Source: Pagrus major
Lineage: Eukaryota; Chordata; Actinopteri; Spariformes; Sparidae
Assembly (NCBI RefSeq): GCF_040436345.1
Contig: NC_133216.1
Coordinates: 13,720,110-13,784,109 of the forward strand
Length of the DNA: 64,000 nt
Reading direction: 5' to 3'
Shown: positions 33,326-47,577 of the stretch, one piece after another
Position numbering within the stretch: the stretch's first letter is position 1
Layout of the letters: the number at the start of each line of letters is the position of its first letter
Program-made: the position numbers and the translations under genes
The notes under the pieces: model-generated
The model's input: the letters and a program-made list of their open reading frames with translations, nothing else
What the model was told of the DNA's origin: nothing
Database searches by the model: none

Positions 33326-35208
33326 CACCCACAGATCACAGTCATCAGAGAATCATGAACATCCAATCCAATAGTCTTCACCTTGCACTGCACTTTTAAT
33401 GCATTTAATGTATGTTTCCATTTTTAAAAAAAGTATTTGTTGGGCTCTTTACTATTGTAATTTGTATGGAAAAACTTGCTTGTTGAGTCGCATGAAATCA
33501 AGACTCTCAAAAAAACATAAAAACCACAGTGGAAATGAAATACTCTCTATTGTGCTGTAATTGTAAAAAGTTGAACTGAGATGTATTTTAAAGACCAGGT
33601 ATTGAGAAAGGTCTTTATCAAAAGCAACAACTGACACAATCTTTCCCTCCGCTGTGGCTCAGTTAAAACAGTCTTTCATTGTGTGTGTGTGTGTGTTATG
33701 ACAGGGCTTTTTTTTTTTTCAGATCGACCAACCTGTTTGGAAACGATGATGTCACACACCCTAGAGGGTTAATATGAGCCCTCATTGTGCAGACTCATTA
33801 TCCATCACATAGACACACACTCACACACACACACACACACACACACTTAAAATAACCCACAGAAAAACAGTCACTCACATGTAAGGAAGGCAGGAGGAAA
33901 ACCCATACCTCTGCACTCAAACATTGCCTTTATAACATACGTGCATTCACACATGCAGACGCACAAAAGGTGTCCTCTTACCCCGGAGATGAGGAACGCC
34001 ATATCCTTTCAATTTCAATGGGCCATTTTGCCATCAGGGCTGAGTTATCACTGGAAAGATCCTTAGTGACAAAAGAGCCGTGCCCCGCATAAAGAAGCTG
34101 GAGAGAGGTGAACGGGGACAAAGAGCAACACCTTTGCAAAGAGCAAATGGGAAGAGAGGCTCTGGAGATCATCCAGCCATGAGAGATTTCAGAGGCAACT
34201 TCATTCAGTCCCATACAACAGTGTAATGTATAATGCATGGGCCGTAGAGCTGGTAGCAATCAATAGGATAAACTCAGAACAGAGCGGTGTTGTTGCACTC
34301 AGACACAGGGTTTGGGATCAAAAAGGAAAATGACTTGACTCGCTAATGACTTTAATTTATTGTCATTATGCAAGGCCTGCGTTTGTTTGTTTGTTCTTTA
34401 TCTTTATTTTTATGTCTTTTATTGTTTTTCAGCACTTGTTGCCATTGTATGCTTTTTTCATCTTGGGCTAAGATGTTTTATGAGTCCTTTTGAGTTTTCT
34501 TCTTCTTCTTTTTTTTTTATCTCACCCACACAGTTTACACTTCTTTTGTTCTCTATTTTCAGTGTGTTGTGGTTTTGATGAGAAATAAACCTCAGTGGTG
34601 GAAGAGTGGTATTTTACTTAAATAAAAGTAGCAATAACACAGTGTAGAAATACTATGTTGCATGTAAAGTCTTTACTTCTGTAAAAGTATAAAAGTATTA
34701 CCATCAAATTTCCATTTCAGAATAATACTTATTGTATTATTAGATTATAATTATTGATGCAATAATGTGTTCTTTACTTTATTGTTGCAGCTGTTGACTA
34801 TTTTAAAAAAAATCTTTTGTATATTATCTGCAACGTAAAATTATCAAATGAATGTGTGGAGTGTGGAGTAAAAAGTGAAACATTTCCTTGTTATATGTCG
34901 TGGAGTAGAGGTATAAAGTAGCAGAAAATAGAAATACTCAAGTAAAGTAAAAGTACCCTAAAAATTGTACTTAAGCACAGTACTTCATTAAATGTACTTA
35001 GATACTTTTTTTTTTGCTACTGCTGGTATCTGAAAAGCTGTTTCACAATGTGGGCCTTTTTAAATTAATTTAAAAAGGCTAAAGGGACTAATAGCTCACA
35101 ATGACAATTCTAACATGTTTAGCATTATAACACTTACCATCATCCTCATTGAGTATGTTAGCAAAGTACCCTTAGTTAATTAGCACCAAGGTGGAAATTG
35201 TTTTACTT
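33326..35208. other. Intergenic: CA repeat and dispersed repeat
   Basis: A (CA)n microsatellite lies at about 33822-33846. About 34600-35010 is another copy of the repeat family found in il12a intron 3, here with aagtaaaagtaccctaaaaattgtac and ttaaatgtacttaga. No gene was seen. Confidence 0.45.
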
Positions 35209-35560
35209 TTTAAAGCAACATTATATAGAAATTGGCATTTAGTGTGATTTGGCGCCCCCCACAGTTTCTGGGTGCAACACCACTGTGGTAAACACAAATC
35301 ACCGGTCTGTAACAGTTTGTCAGATGTAATGTATGCTGACTACAAACAAAACTCATTACATCATAACAATGTTATATGTTAAAACGTGTATGTTGAAGTA
35401 AACATGTATGTAACACTGTGATCCTACCCTCTCACTGAATTAACATACTGCAGAAACAAGTGATGGGGGAGCTGAGTGGCTGAGACAGAGACACCATTCA
35501 CCCTGTTACAAGACACTGAACCATCAACATGGTTTAGAAGTGTTTATGAAACAGTCTAAA
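35209..35560. repeat. MITE copy 1 (TTTAAAGCAACATTA family)
   Basis: The left end is tttaaagcaacattatatag. The interior shares long near-identical text (catcataacaatgttat, gttgaagtaaacatgtatgta, gatcctaccctctcactgaa) with the block at 40617-40846. The right end here is blurred. Confidence 0.6.
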
Positions 35561-37022
35561 TACATTTCCTGGTGATACAAACAATAGTTATTGAGACTTT
35601 TCACACAAAACTGCAAAGTCAGTAGGATTTATTTTCTGGGACTCATTAATGTCCATTCTAAATGTCATGGCAATCCGTCTCATAGCTGAAATATTTCAGT
35701 CTAGATCAAAGTGTTGGACTGACGGAGCATCTGACTTTACCATCCCTGGAGCCATGCAGCTAGTGTGGCTAAGAACAACCAGTCAAAACTCAGCAACTCG
35801 AATACTCGCTGTAAAAAGTACCCTCCGAGTCAGATAAACCATTTTTTCAACACGTTTCAAATGTTTTTACTGTATTTGGCACAATATTTGGTATTTTTGG
35901 CATCTTGACTACAACCTAAAGTAAAGATTTGTTTATTGAGCAATCTGTCTCTACAAAAAGTTTGTGATGATGGACCTCCCAAAGGCTACACGCAGTTAGA
36001 GACGTTGTTTTCTGTGAAAGACGTCAGATTTGGCCCCAAAAACAAGTTTTAGTCTTGTATCGTGTAAACTGTGTGTTTTCTGAGATGTCAGGCACATCTG
36101 TCCTTGATGTCAGTGTTTGGATTTAACACCTACACAGTTTCACTCAGAATTTCTTGGGACCATTTCATTGTTCCTGCTTTCACTTAGGGGGATTGACTTT
36201 AATTGTTGTGCATTTCCACATATTAACAGATTTCCTGTCTCTGGACATCCATAAAACTGGATGTGAGGGAAGAAACAGAGGAAGGGAGACCATAATTTAA
36301 GCACGAAGGGGGGATAAAGAGAGAGAGGTTAGTGTCTGAAGGGTCTCTGGGGAAAATGGATGTAAGTTTCTGAGTTGAATCCCCCTTCCATCTCCTACAC
36401 CAACCCTCCACTTAGTGCTTTATATTATACTACGCCTGTCAGCATTTATGTGTAATGTGTGTTGTGTCACGGCCTCTTTCTCTTTTTACCCGTCTCTCCG
36501 TGTTGCTGATTCCATATTTCGGAGCCCTCGGGGAGCTCTGTGCATTCAGGGGCCGCAGTATTACGAGTCTTGCGATGTAACGTGGGCGTTTGGTAGGAGG
36601 GATGTAACTGAAGGCCATATAGTCTAGTCACCTTCTGAGACGCACACCCCCCCTCCTCCTTTTAGAGTGACTCAGCGCAGTAGTGCGGAGGCAGGGGGTC
36701 AAAAATCCCCTGCCCTCCGCCTCTACTCAAACATGTGGGAATGGGAAACTTTATCCTATATTTAACCTCCAGGTGTCTGTCTGGTTTGTGTGTGTGAGCT
36801 CCAGTAACTGAGTCATCAGCAGCTGGGTGTTGCAGACGGGTTATCTTATAGAGAAAATGAGGTGGCCCTTGTTCTTGGGGGTTGGTTGGGGGCTTTTAGA
36901 AGTCGAGGAGAAGCTGCCCCTCAATGCTCCACACTCACCTCCCTCTGACGAGAACTTTCCACATTAAACTGTCTGATGTTTTGTGAGAGTGTGTACATTA
37001 GATTTGCGAGAAAAGAAGAGAA
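35561..37022. other. Intergenic, no gene recognised
   Basis: The stretch is mostly unique-looking. It includes a locally GC-richer patch at about 36440-36760 with some CpG. No coding exon could be supported. Confidence 0.3.
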
Positions 37023-37457
37023 TTTAAAGGAGACCTATTATGCTTTTTCATTTTTTTCCTTTCCTTCAGTGTTTTACATATGTTCTTCGGCATATAAAAG
37101 ATCTTGAAGGTTTAAAAGGTAAAAGTCTGCACCAACAGAAGCTCCTCTCTCCCACAGAGGACACTGCTCATGAAACGCCCCATCAGCAGTCTCGCCTTTA
37201 GTTCCGTGACTTTGTGACATCATAGTACGTTGACATGTCACACATTTGCATTATTTTCACCTAGCAGCTAGTCTGACATGTAAGAATTGATTTAGCACAG
37301 CTGCTCTGGTTTTGTTAGTGGTGCTGGCTCAGGCGTGTGTGAGCTGACCAATCAGAGCAGACTGGGTATTCAGGAGCTAAAACAGAGCACTAAAGCATGT
37401 AATTCTTGTAGTTACCAAAAATAAAATTATGAACCTCATGAATATGTCTCCTTTAAA
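37023..37457. mobile_element. TTTAAA-bounded MITE (GGAGACCTATTATGC family)
   Basis: The left end is TTTAAAGGAGACCTATTATG, and the right end read on the other strand is TTTAAAGGAGACATATTCATG. It is a common teleost miniature element with no coding capacity. Confidence 0.7.
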
Positions 37458-37821
37458 AGGTGCAATATGTAAGAATTGGCCAAATGAAGTCATACTCTAA
37501 ACAAATAGGGGGAAGTATATCACCGTAAACCACAAAATGTTGCTAACTGTAGCTGCTATTAGCTAATTAGCTCAGTTAGCTACGTAGCTAGATGTCTGGA
37601 CTAGGAGCTCGAAGCATCCGAGAAATGTTGGCGTTACACTGCAAGCACAGTATATTTGTAACGAGATAGGCCAGGGCTAGCTCGTTAGCATGCTAAACAT
37701 GCTTTACAACATGATACATAAATGTGATAACATCAAAACTGTTATTCCCTCACATCCTGTTGATAATTCTGGTTAGCTTCAGGATTTTTTCAACCAAAAT
37801 TCTTACACATTGCACCTTTAA
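37454..37821. mobile_element. Second MITE, abutting the first
   Basis: The left end is TTTAAAAGGTGCAATATGTAAG, and the right end on the other strand is TTAAAGGTGCAATGTGTAAGAATT. It shares the junction TTTAAA with the preceding element. A related longer copy starts near 26771. Confidence 0.7.
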
Positions 37822-40616
37822 CTAGAAGAATAAAAAGTGGAGCTAATTATAATTGCTTACATACAGTCAGTGTAGATCCATCCTGCCTTGATATAATATT
37901 GCAATGTTTAATGCAACAGAAAAACAGCTCCCCTTCTTGTACAGATTAAACGTTTCTTCCTTTATTAATAGTTAATTAATACATCACTTCTTACCCAGAG
38001 AGTTACAGTAGTCAGGTTGAAGATGTTGGGTTGGTTATGTCTGTGGCAGAGTGTGGAAGGGCAGCATTGCCCAAAAGCTAAAAAGACAGTGATTGATGTA
38101 TATGTATATAAATCTTTCCGGGCAACATGATGTTCCCATTTGAACAGAAAGCAACAATGCTGAGTCAAATCACTTAGAGCTATTACCCCATCAAACCTGT
38201 CTAAATAATTGCGGTGTATGATGGCCTGTACGATTATCATATGGGCAACGGTACACATTTATTCACTATAAAGTCAAAAAGCCCAGCTCAGCAGATTTAT
38301 TAAGAGCACTGAGACTTTCTCTCTCTTTCTCCCTCTCTCTTGTGTGAAGGACTTTTGGGCTTAAAGAGCAGGTTTTCTCTTCAAAGGAAGTCAGAATACT
38401 GATTCTTCTCCGAGCCAAAAACTACACATCGCTGGCCACGCAAAAGGTAAGAGGTGCTCACTTTCTTTAGGTGACCACATCCACTCGCTCGTTCAGTTGG
38501 CTCCCGGGGAAAAAAGCACAAAGTTTGACCTGGGTCACTCACACGTCATCCCTTCACCGTGTCCCTCTCACTCAACCACATACTGTCCAGCGACGAAGAA
38601 AGGGGAAAACATGCTCGAAACGTTAAGACACCCACACAAACGGACTAAAACATAAATATAGTCGCCCCATACTCTCAACACACACACACATACACACAAT
38701 CCCGCACACTTAAAGACCTCTGAGCAAGCAGAGCGATAAGATTAGAGGAAGTACGTGGGTGTGAAATAGCTGTGGTGTGGGACTTTTCTGGATTCACACA
38801 ATCTACACCGACTGCAGGCCCTGCTTTTTATTAGAGTTCAAGCTGATGGGAATACACAGACGCTGATGACACCCACACACATATCCTGCAATTCTGGGAT
38901 AAGAACTACACACACACACACACACACACAAAAAGATAAAACGTATGCATTCATCCTCCAAATTCAGACATAGCTATTCTTACACATGCAACAGGATTAG
39001 GGCAATCTATCACATCATGTAAAGATCAGATTATTCTTTAAATACAGTGAATAAAGAAGCTACAGAGGCTGAAGCTGGTCTCAGGGCAATAACCCTGAGG
39101 TTTTGACTTCTGCTCTGGTGCAAACAAAGCAAAGCGCAGAACCATCAGTGGGTCCATTAACAAAGCCCGATGCCTGACAAGGCTCTCTTTGTTTCATAAT
39201 TAATGCAAACGCGATAACCGTGACATTGACAGTTGGGCGGTCCGCGCATCAACGTCTCTGACACATGAAAATGAACGCTGCCATTCATCATTGCACAGGA
39301 CTAATGGACCCCATAAGACTGAATTATTAAGCACAACACAAGAGACCTTTGTGCCAGATTAATGGAAGCATGCAGCACAGCACATTTATTAAAGTGATAT
39401 AGTGTAGTCAGTGAGTTATCATGGTAATTGTTAGCCATAGAGGAGGCTGCAACGTCAGATTATTGTGCCAGTTAATGTAACAGCAGCAGAGTCGCCCTTG
39501 TGTTGATGCTGCTAACAGATTTGTTGTGTTTATACTTTCTACATCTGTCCGTGTTTCTGTCTCTGCGAGCATCGAGGACTCGGACATCTGCTCGAGCACA
39601 GGAACTTTCCACTTTCTGTAAATATACTATGCAAGGAACACTTGTCCCTTTCCGTTTCCTCTGGGATGAAGTTGGTCTCCAATTAGTTTGATGTGTTTGC
39701 TGAAAGCCGCTCCGAGATAGACACAACAAGAAAGAGGGGGAGGCGAAAAGAGATAAAGAAGGAGAATTTATTCAATCAATCTTACTCACATAAGAGCAGC
39801 ACTTTGTGGTGAATTTCAGGGAAAGAGGGAAGAGGCAGGATGTGGTGGGTTAGAAACAGACCTGAGGATGAGAAATTGTCAGAGAAAGAAGATAAACAAG
39901 AGAGGAAAAGGATAGATTGAATCATGGAGTCCTTGTGATTGGCAAGAAAACCAAAGAATGGGAAAATTATGGTAATACTTTATATTAAAGGTCTACTATG
40001 TAAGAAAGTTGATTCATCAAATACTGACGCTTTGGCATGGCGGCGCAACCGACCTAAAATCCCAAAGCCTCAGTGTTTGAGTTGGGACTGTGACTCAAGA
40101 ATCAACTCTCTTACAAAGTGGACCTTTAAGGTTCTTGTAATAAGCATGAGATAATGGGTCCTGACCTTATAAGATGCTTATTAACATAACGAGTGTTATA
40201 ATAAACATGTTTCTTTTATATTGATTATAAGAAACTTGCTAGTAGTAGTAAACGTGTCATGATATTGCCATATTAATGATAACCATGATGTTAAAATATG
40301 AAATATTGTTATACACGTATGATAATATCGTGTGAATAACCCAGTGACGATGTTTGGCCTCATGCATCTTTTGTTCAGTTCATCTGGTTGAATTTTCACC
40401 AGTAATTTAGTGTAATTGTTCTTTTTGTACACTTTGTTTACAGTTATGCTTACAGACTCTCTCTCCACCTCCCCACACTTGCATTCTGAGGGTCATTTAT
40501 CTGCCAAAAAAAGTGAAAAACAAAGTTAAAGACAGATTTGATTTATTTTGAAATTTATTTGTTTGGCTATGATAATTGTGTAGTGAAAGTCTGATATCTT
40601 GAAAGCCTTCATTAAG
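37822..40616. other. Intergenic, no gene recognised
   Basis: A (CA)n repeat lies at about 38909-38931. There are several short CACA-rich patches. About 39985-40140 contains a fragment resembling the ggtctactatgtaag MITE family. No exon could be supported. Confidence 0.3.
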
Positions 40617-40846
40617 AGTTAACTACAAACAAATCTCATTACATCATAACAATGTTATGTGTTGAAAACGTGTACGTTGAAGTAAACATGTATGTAGCGC
40701 TGTGATCCTACCCTCTCACTGAAGTTACATAGTGCAGAAACAAGTGATAGGGGGGCGGAGAGGCAGAGACACTGTACCCATCAACATGATTTAGAAGCTG
40801 TTATTTTAAGGTAAAACAGTTACATAATGTTGCTTTAAATAGTCTC
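40617..40846. repeat. MITE copy 2 (TTTAAAGCAACATTA family, 5'-truncated)
   Basis: This copy shares the interior text of the copy at 35209-35560 and keeps the opposite end, acataatgttgctttaaa, at about 40829-40846. Together the two copies define both termini of the family. Confidence 0.6.
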
Positions 40847-42168
40847 AATAAGTACTTAAGAAGACCCTTATGAACTATTACATAATACTTATTAAAAGGA
40901 CCTTAACATAAAGTGTTACCTAAATTACTTTAGTTTGCTTCAGGATGAACACAGTTTAACTTTGTTATCCTATTTCTCATCTTCATAACTGCTGACATTG
41001 GTTTGATCTGGATGGGATTTAAAAAAGCCAAATGGTTTGAAGTGCTCCTCTGTGCCGGGGTGAGAACTGTGGAGACAGCAGCATTTTTCTACTTTCCAGA
41101 GAGCGGGAGCCGTGATCAAAAAATAGCTGTTGTTCCCTAAACATGTCAATAAGAGTATCAAAATAGCAGAAGTGCTGGGAAAGCCCTCGAAACAAAGGAA
41201 CCGAAAAGGGTTTCTCACAGAGCAGCTGGCCAGAGGCTATTGATTGTGTATTTGTTTATTTGGTTAGAAGGGAGCCCTGCGATCACGTTTCCCTAATCGA
41301 GGCCGATTACAGAAAGAAATACGATGCTGCATAAATTAGGCTGTGTGATGTTACCCTTCTACTGAATTTCACGTCATAATGCTCCCATAATTAGATTTGG
41401 TGCATTGTGCATTAGGCCTTGTTTAGGAAAGAAAGGAATACAGACTGGCTATTAGTGACAAAGAGTAACGTGAAGACAGGAGGGGTGAAATGTTCCTGTA
41501 GTTCAAAATGATTTGTTTCGTGTATTACACCATATCGACACGACAAAAGAGTGTCGAAGCCATGTCTCATCAGTAAGATCCCTTTTATTTAAAATACAGT
41601 AACGGGCTATATTCTTCTTTAGTCTGTCTTAATATTATAAATCCTGTTCTCTGAGGGAAAGAGGCTGTAATCCTTTTCAAATTCAATAAGGACATAAGTG
41701 TTTGAAATTGACCTTTGTCCCTCTATACAACCGCTGCAGAACATTATTCATTCAGTCACTGTTTCACTGCAATACAACATGCAGACAGGTTTAATTAATC
41801 AGTTACTATTCAGTACTTGTAGAGCAGCTTACTGAGCCGTCTGTCATTCTTGGATGTTGTCCAAAGGCACTTCTTTAGTGTAAATTAACACGTTGGGGCG
41901 AGGAGACTGTCGTTTAAACTGGAGATTGAGTTTTATGGTTATGTGCTTCAGTGCTGAAGACACATGGTCCTCCAGGGTGACGCTGGACTAATGTGAATCC
42001 AGACACTCTTCTAATGGGGGGCCATTACAGCCCACATTGCAAGAACTATTCATTTTTTATGAGAGGGGTAGATCTGTTGGCGCCTTGTATCAGGGGCCCT
42101 CACATCTGTGTCCACGCAGGACTCAGTTAGTTCAACCTTTTGGGGGGTCTGGGGACTTTTGGGACACA
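40847..42168. other. Intergenic, no gene recognised
   Basis: I saw no coding-like frame, microsatellite or clear repeat boundary in this stretch, which lies 1.4-2.7 kb upstream of the C3orf80 homologue. Confidence 0.3.
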
Positions 42169-42643
42169 AGCTTCACAGCAAAACATTCTCTGGAACAACT
42201 GAAGTAGATGGGGACTTGTTTTAAAAAAAACAACAGAAAAAAACAACACACAAAATGGCTGCATACAGCTTTCTGGTGAAAATCAAGTCTCCCAAATGAA
42301 TGAAAAGATGTTATCTACGCCAATTTTTAAGCCCAAATCTTAATTTTAACTGTTAAGCTAAAGATGTTAGCGCACACCCCGTACGTTGGGTGCCTGAGCT
42401 CGACCATCTTGTCAAATCACTTTGGGATCTCAGGGCTTCCTGAGACTTGGATTATGCCGGATGAGCTGTATGTATCTCACGTCTCAAGTTCCCAGCTACT
42501 TCAGTTGTTTATGAGAACACTGCACCGCCGCTTTGCTGTGAAGCTCCAGAAATGTTTTGTGGACTACGAAACTTCACCTGACTCTCCATCAGCATGAAGA
42601 GATAATGACTGAATTGTCATTCTTGGGTGAACTTTTCCTTTAA
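42169..42643. repeat. TTAA-family MITE, truncated at the left
   Basis: The right end, tgggtgaacttttcctttaa, and the preceding gaagctccagaaatgttttgtgg match the element at 46800-47577. The left terminus is missing: similarity begins at cttcacagcaaaacat. Confidence 0.6.
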
Positions 42644-43516
42644 GCAACACAGGACTACATAGAGTAGTTTAAATGAGCCCTATCTGTATCGGCTGTAAAC
42701 GGATATGTAAATGAATTCATCAATATTCATGATTTAATAATGTATATATGATTCTGCAAAGGGCCATTCTGCCTATACTTTTGTACTCTATTTTAAAATA
42801 TCTCTACACTGTAGTACTGTACTGTAGTCACTGTGACTGATTCAACTACCAATAGCACATAAAATAGTGTAAATGCTACTTACACATTCATTTTTAAACA
42901 CTCACAGGGACTATTTTCCTGCACTACGTTTACTTTTCATACTTCAAGTGCATTTAGCTAATAATACTTACCACTATTTGCTTGTAATGAAGTATTTCTG
43001 TGGTGCAGTATTAGTGCTTCAACAGAGCAGAATGAGAACTAGTTTTGGTTTCACAGTCTATCCAAACACAGTATAATGACTTCTCACTCTCCCATCTGTG
43101 CTCCTCAGCCCTCCTACATGCATCTCACCAAACACAAATCATGGGGCTCTGCAGCAAACCCTGCACTCAGCTGAGGGGGGGTTATTGATATGAGGTGGCT
43201 GGGGTCACAGATCTCTTTGGGGGGACAGCTCAGATGATGGGGGACCAGATCTGTGTGTTGCACTGGCATAAGGACACGCTGGAGGACTGGTAGAAATGTC
43301 TTCACGTAATAATGATGCAAGATTATTCATGATTCTCATCACTGCTCCCTCCACACACTGCTGCTGCTCCACTCCTATCGTCCGTACAGCAGCAGACAGG
43401 TCGTCCTCAGCGGGGGGGCACCTGCTGTGCTGTCCCGCTCGGCGCTGCAGTGTCTGTGTGAGCGGATGATTGGTGCACAGCTGGAGACGGAGGCGGACCT
43501 GTGGCCGAACACCTGA

Positions 43517-44239
<723 letters not shown>

Positions 44240-44339
44240 CGGCGGACTAAGACAATACAGCATTCATATTTTAATATAATCAGGGTAATTATCTTGCAGA
44301 GATATAAACTCAAGTGCAATTATAATCCTGAATGTTAAG

Positions 44340-44345
44340 AATAAA
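44340..44345 (+). terminator. Candidate poly(A) signal of the C3orf80 homologue
   Basis: AATAAA lies about 100 bases after the stop at 44237-44239. If used, the 3' UTR is very short. No other evidence is visible. Confidence 0.4.
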
Positions 44346-44483
44346 AGGAGGAGGCTGCGAAAATGGACGTGTTTTGTAAGATTATAGGGGATTACTCGCC
44401 TTTTGTATGCAAACGAGCGGCTTGGGTTAAGAAAAGGAGATTATGAAGTGAAGCAGGCGGCTGAGATCGACGCTCTTTGTGAT

Positions 44484-44505
44484 GGGGGGGGGGGGGGGGG
44501 GGGGG
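44484..44505 (+). repeat. Run of 22 guanines
   Basis: This is an uninterrupted poly-G run 245 bases after the C3orf80-homologue stop. The length may be an assembly estimate, because such runs sequence poorly. Confidence 0.85.
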
Positions 44506-44841
44506 CAGCTAATTTGGCTCCGGTACAATCGCATTAAGTTTTTTTTTTACCTCAGCACCTCAATTTTAAGTGGCACCGTGAAACCCCCTTCTCTGCTAAA
44601 TATTCTGCTGAACCCGAAAGACCCCAATTTCCCCTTTATTTCATCTTCATTGAATTTGCATGCAAAAGGAAGAATATTTAGATTTTCTTTTTCTCCTCCC
44701 AGTAACCTGAAATGTGTGCTGAAGGGAGGGATATCAATATTTTAATATTTTCTGGGGCAGACATTTTTATCAGGCAGCTTTAGAGCCAGTTAATTCAGCC
44801 CATAGCTTGTCAGCATGAAAGCAATATTCTCTCAAACTAAG

Positions 44842-44879
<38 letters not shown>

Positions 44880-46799
44880 CTCTAGGGGGCTGACAGATGA
44901 GCATTTTATCAGTGACCTGAGCCATGTCTAATACTGCACAAGCTGAAGCTGCAGCAGAGATGTGCAGGGTTTTTTTTTATAAAGATGCTGCCCTGAGGCT
45001 ACATGTATCAGTGTCTCCCAGGTTTTGAATCCACTGAAAAAATAAAATAAAATAAAAAAATAACAATGGCAGAGATTACAGCTGGCATACTGATGGGGTG
45101 CGAGCTGCCAAGAAACAAAGTTGTATTTTGATGATAGCATGTCAGACAAGATCACAAACGCTGCCCCCGAGCAGAACTAACGCTGTGCAGCTCAGACCGA
45201 GGACAGGAAAAGACGGAGGGACATCTGACAGGAGACATCTGAGACAAGACCTTCACTTCTACTTGTATGTTGACCACGAGGGTGTAACTGTCCACTGCTA
45301 ATTTGCATTTCTGACTGATGAGACAAGAAGTGTCTTTTTTTTTTGCTGCTCCAAACTGAAAACCGAGCTGACACACACACTTCATCGCATCAGGATTCAC
45401 GGCCCGTTTACCTGGATTAAAGATATAGGTGTATTTGCCATTAACTGTCAATTAAAATGCATCATTATGCAACAAGATTAAGCTCATCTGTCATCAGACA
45501 TTAGTTTACTTTGACTGTGTGTGTAGTAAGCAGTCACACTTGCTATATCCTCTCTCAAGCTCAGACTTGTCGAAATGTTAGCACATGATGAGTCCCAGGC
45601 CAAAAGAGAAGGCGAGAAGAGAAAAGTATCTCCGTTGAGGCTGCAAGTAATGGCTCATTTCACTAACGAATAACACAAGTTTATAAAATGACAGATAATA
45701 GTGAAAAATGTCTATCATAGGTTCCCAGATGATCTGACAACAGTCCAAAACACAATGATATTTAGTTTACCATCAAAGAAACCTCAGGAAAAACACAAAT
45801 ATTCAGATGTGAGAGGATGAAACCAAGTAATTTCTGACGATTGTGCACAGAAAAATTACTTAAACAATCTATTCTAAATCTTAAAAATGAACAAAGTAGT
45901 TGTCAACAATCTTTTCAGCTCTCACCTTCCATGTGACAAAAATATGTAATGGAGGCAGGACAGTTTAAAGATGAACAAAATCACCAATTGTCTAAAATAA
46001 CGTCCGTGCACTAAAACAGAAAACACAACTAAAAATGTAATAATTATAGATCAGCCTGAGCTTTTTCTGGATTGTGTTCTTTCAAACTAAAAGTTATCAT
46101 ATCAGCTGATAGCAACAACATAAACGCTGATACAGATAAAATTGTGATAGGCCAATATCGGTCAACTGATATATCGGTCGGCCTCTATATAAAATGTGCA
46201 ATTCTATTTACCTGTTCATTCTTTAATGCTTCTTTTATTTTGTAAGCAGATATAACGCACCCAGTGACCCTCAGCTTATTGACTTATGTGAGAAGCTCCA
46301 GAGCGGTTATGTACCATCTGAAGCACTAGTGTACACTCATTAGGAGAGTGTAATAAGAGGCAGTAATATCAAAGCACCCTTATTCACAACAATAAGTAAC
46401 ACTTCACTTTCTGTCCAATGTTTCGCGATTAAAATACCGGAGAAGTTGCTGCTAAAGCACCACAAACCCAGACTTCACATTTAGAGACCCTGAGCTCCTC
46501 TAATGCTCCTGACACTTAAAGTCTGAGTCTGATTGTGGTGGCTCGTGTAATCCAATACTGGCGGCCCATGATGGCAGAGCCACTAGTGAGCACTGATGGC
46601 TTTGCTTTCCGGAGGGAACATTGTGGGTGGGTGGAGTTTGCACTTAGAAGCATTAAATCCATGCTTAAAACCCACTGATGGGTAGATGGTAGATGGTGGA
46701 GCATGCGACCCCGAGATGTATGGAGCCATGTATGAGGGCTGCTCAAACCATAAGAGGTGTGAATGTTGCGTTTCACTCTCTCCTTCATGGTCGTTGCAT
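44506..46799. other. Intergenic: CA repeat and dispersed repeats
   Basis: A (CA)n microsatellite lies at about 44843-44877. About 45640-45920 is a copy of the dispersed repeat seen at 15110-15455. About 46130-46190 (ccaatatcggtcaactgatata) is a fragment of a common hAT repeat. No gene was seen. Confidence 0.45.
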
Positions 46800-47577
46800 T
46801 TAAAAGGAACAGTTCACCCAACAATAGGAAAATAAAGTCATTATCTTCTCACCCTCACGCCAATGGAAAGTTGAAGGTGAAGTTTTTGTAGTCCACAAAA
46901 CATTTCTTTAGCTTCTCAGCAAAACAGAGTTGCAACATTCACCTGGACAACTGAGGGAGATGGGGACAGCATGGGACTGCTGCTTTTATAATGTTTTGCT
47001 TATTTTAAATTTATTAAGCTTATTTTACATTTATTTTGCTCATTTTACACTTATTATCTTTGCACAACAACAAGACCCCCTCGTTGCCTTTACATTCTGT
47101 AATTTTATTTTTGTCTCATGTACATACATGTATATATACTGGAGTGACAATAAACATCTGGAATCTTAAATCTTGACAACTGGAAAATTAAACATCTCCA
47201 CTCAGCTCATCTGGCATAATAAAAGTCTCCGGAAGCCCTGAGATCCCAATTTACAACCAAAATCTTTACTGTAGCTGCTAAGCTAAGGATGTAAATAATG
47301 TCCTTTCTAATCAATTTGGGATCTCAGGGCTTCCTTACACTTCCATTATGCCGGATTAGCTGTATTGAGTCATTTTATGTTTTGTTTTTTTGGTTGTTTT
47401 TATCTTTTAAAACAAGTCCCCATCTACTTCAGTTGTTTAGGACAATACCGCAACTCTGTTTTGCTGTGAAGCTCCAGAAATGTTTTGTGGACTACGAAAC
47501 TTCACCTGACTTTCCACCTGCATTGGGGTGAATAGATGACGGCTGAATTTTCATTTATGGGTGAACTGTTCCTTTAA
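46800..47577. mobile_element. TTAA-bounded MITE with an internal insertion
   Basis: The ends are aaaaggaacagttcaccc and, on the opposite strand, ttaaaggaacagttcaccc. Subterminal arms pair gtagtccacaaaacatttct with agaaatgttttgtggactac. About 46960-47175 is an AT-rich block absent from the related copy at 42169-42643, so it was probably inserted later. Confidence 0.65.
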
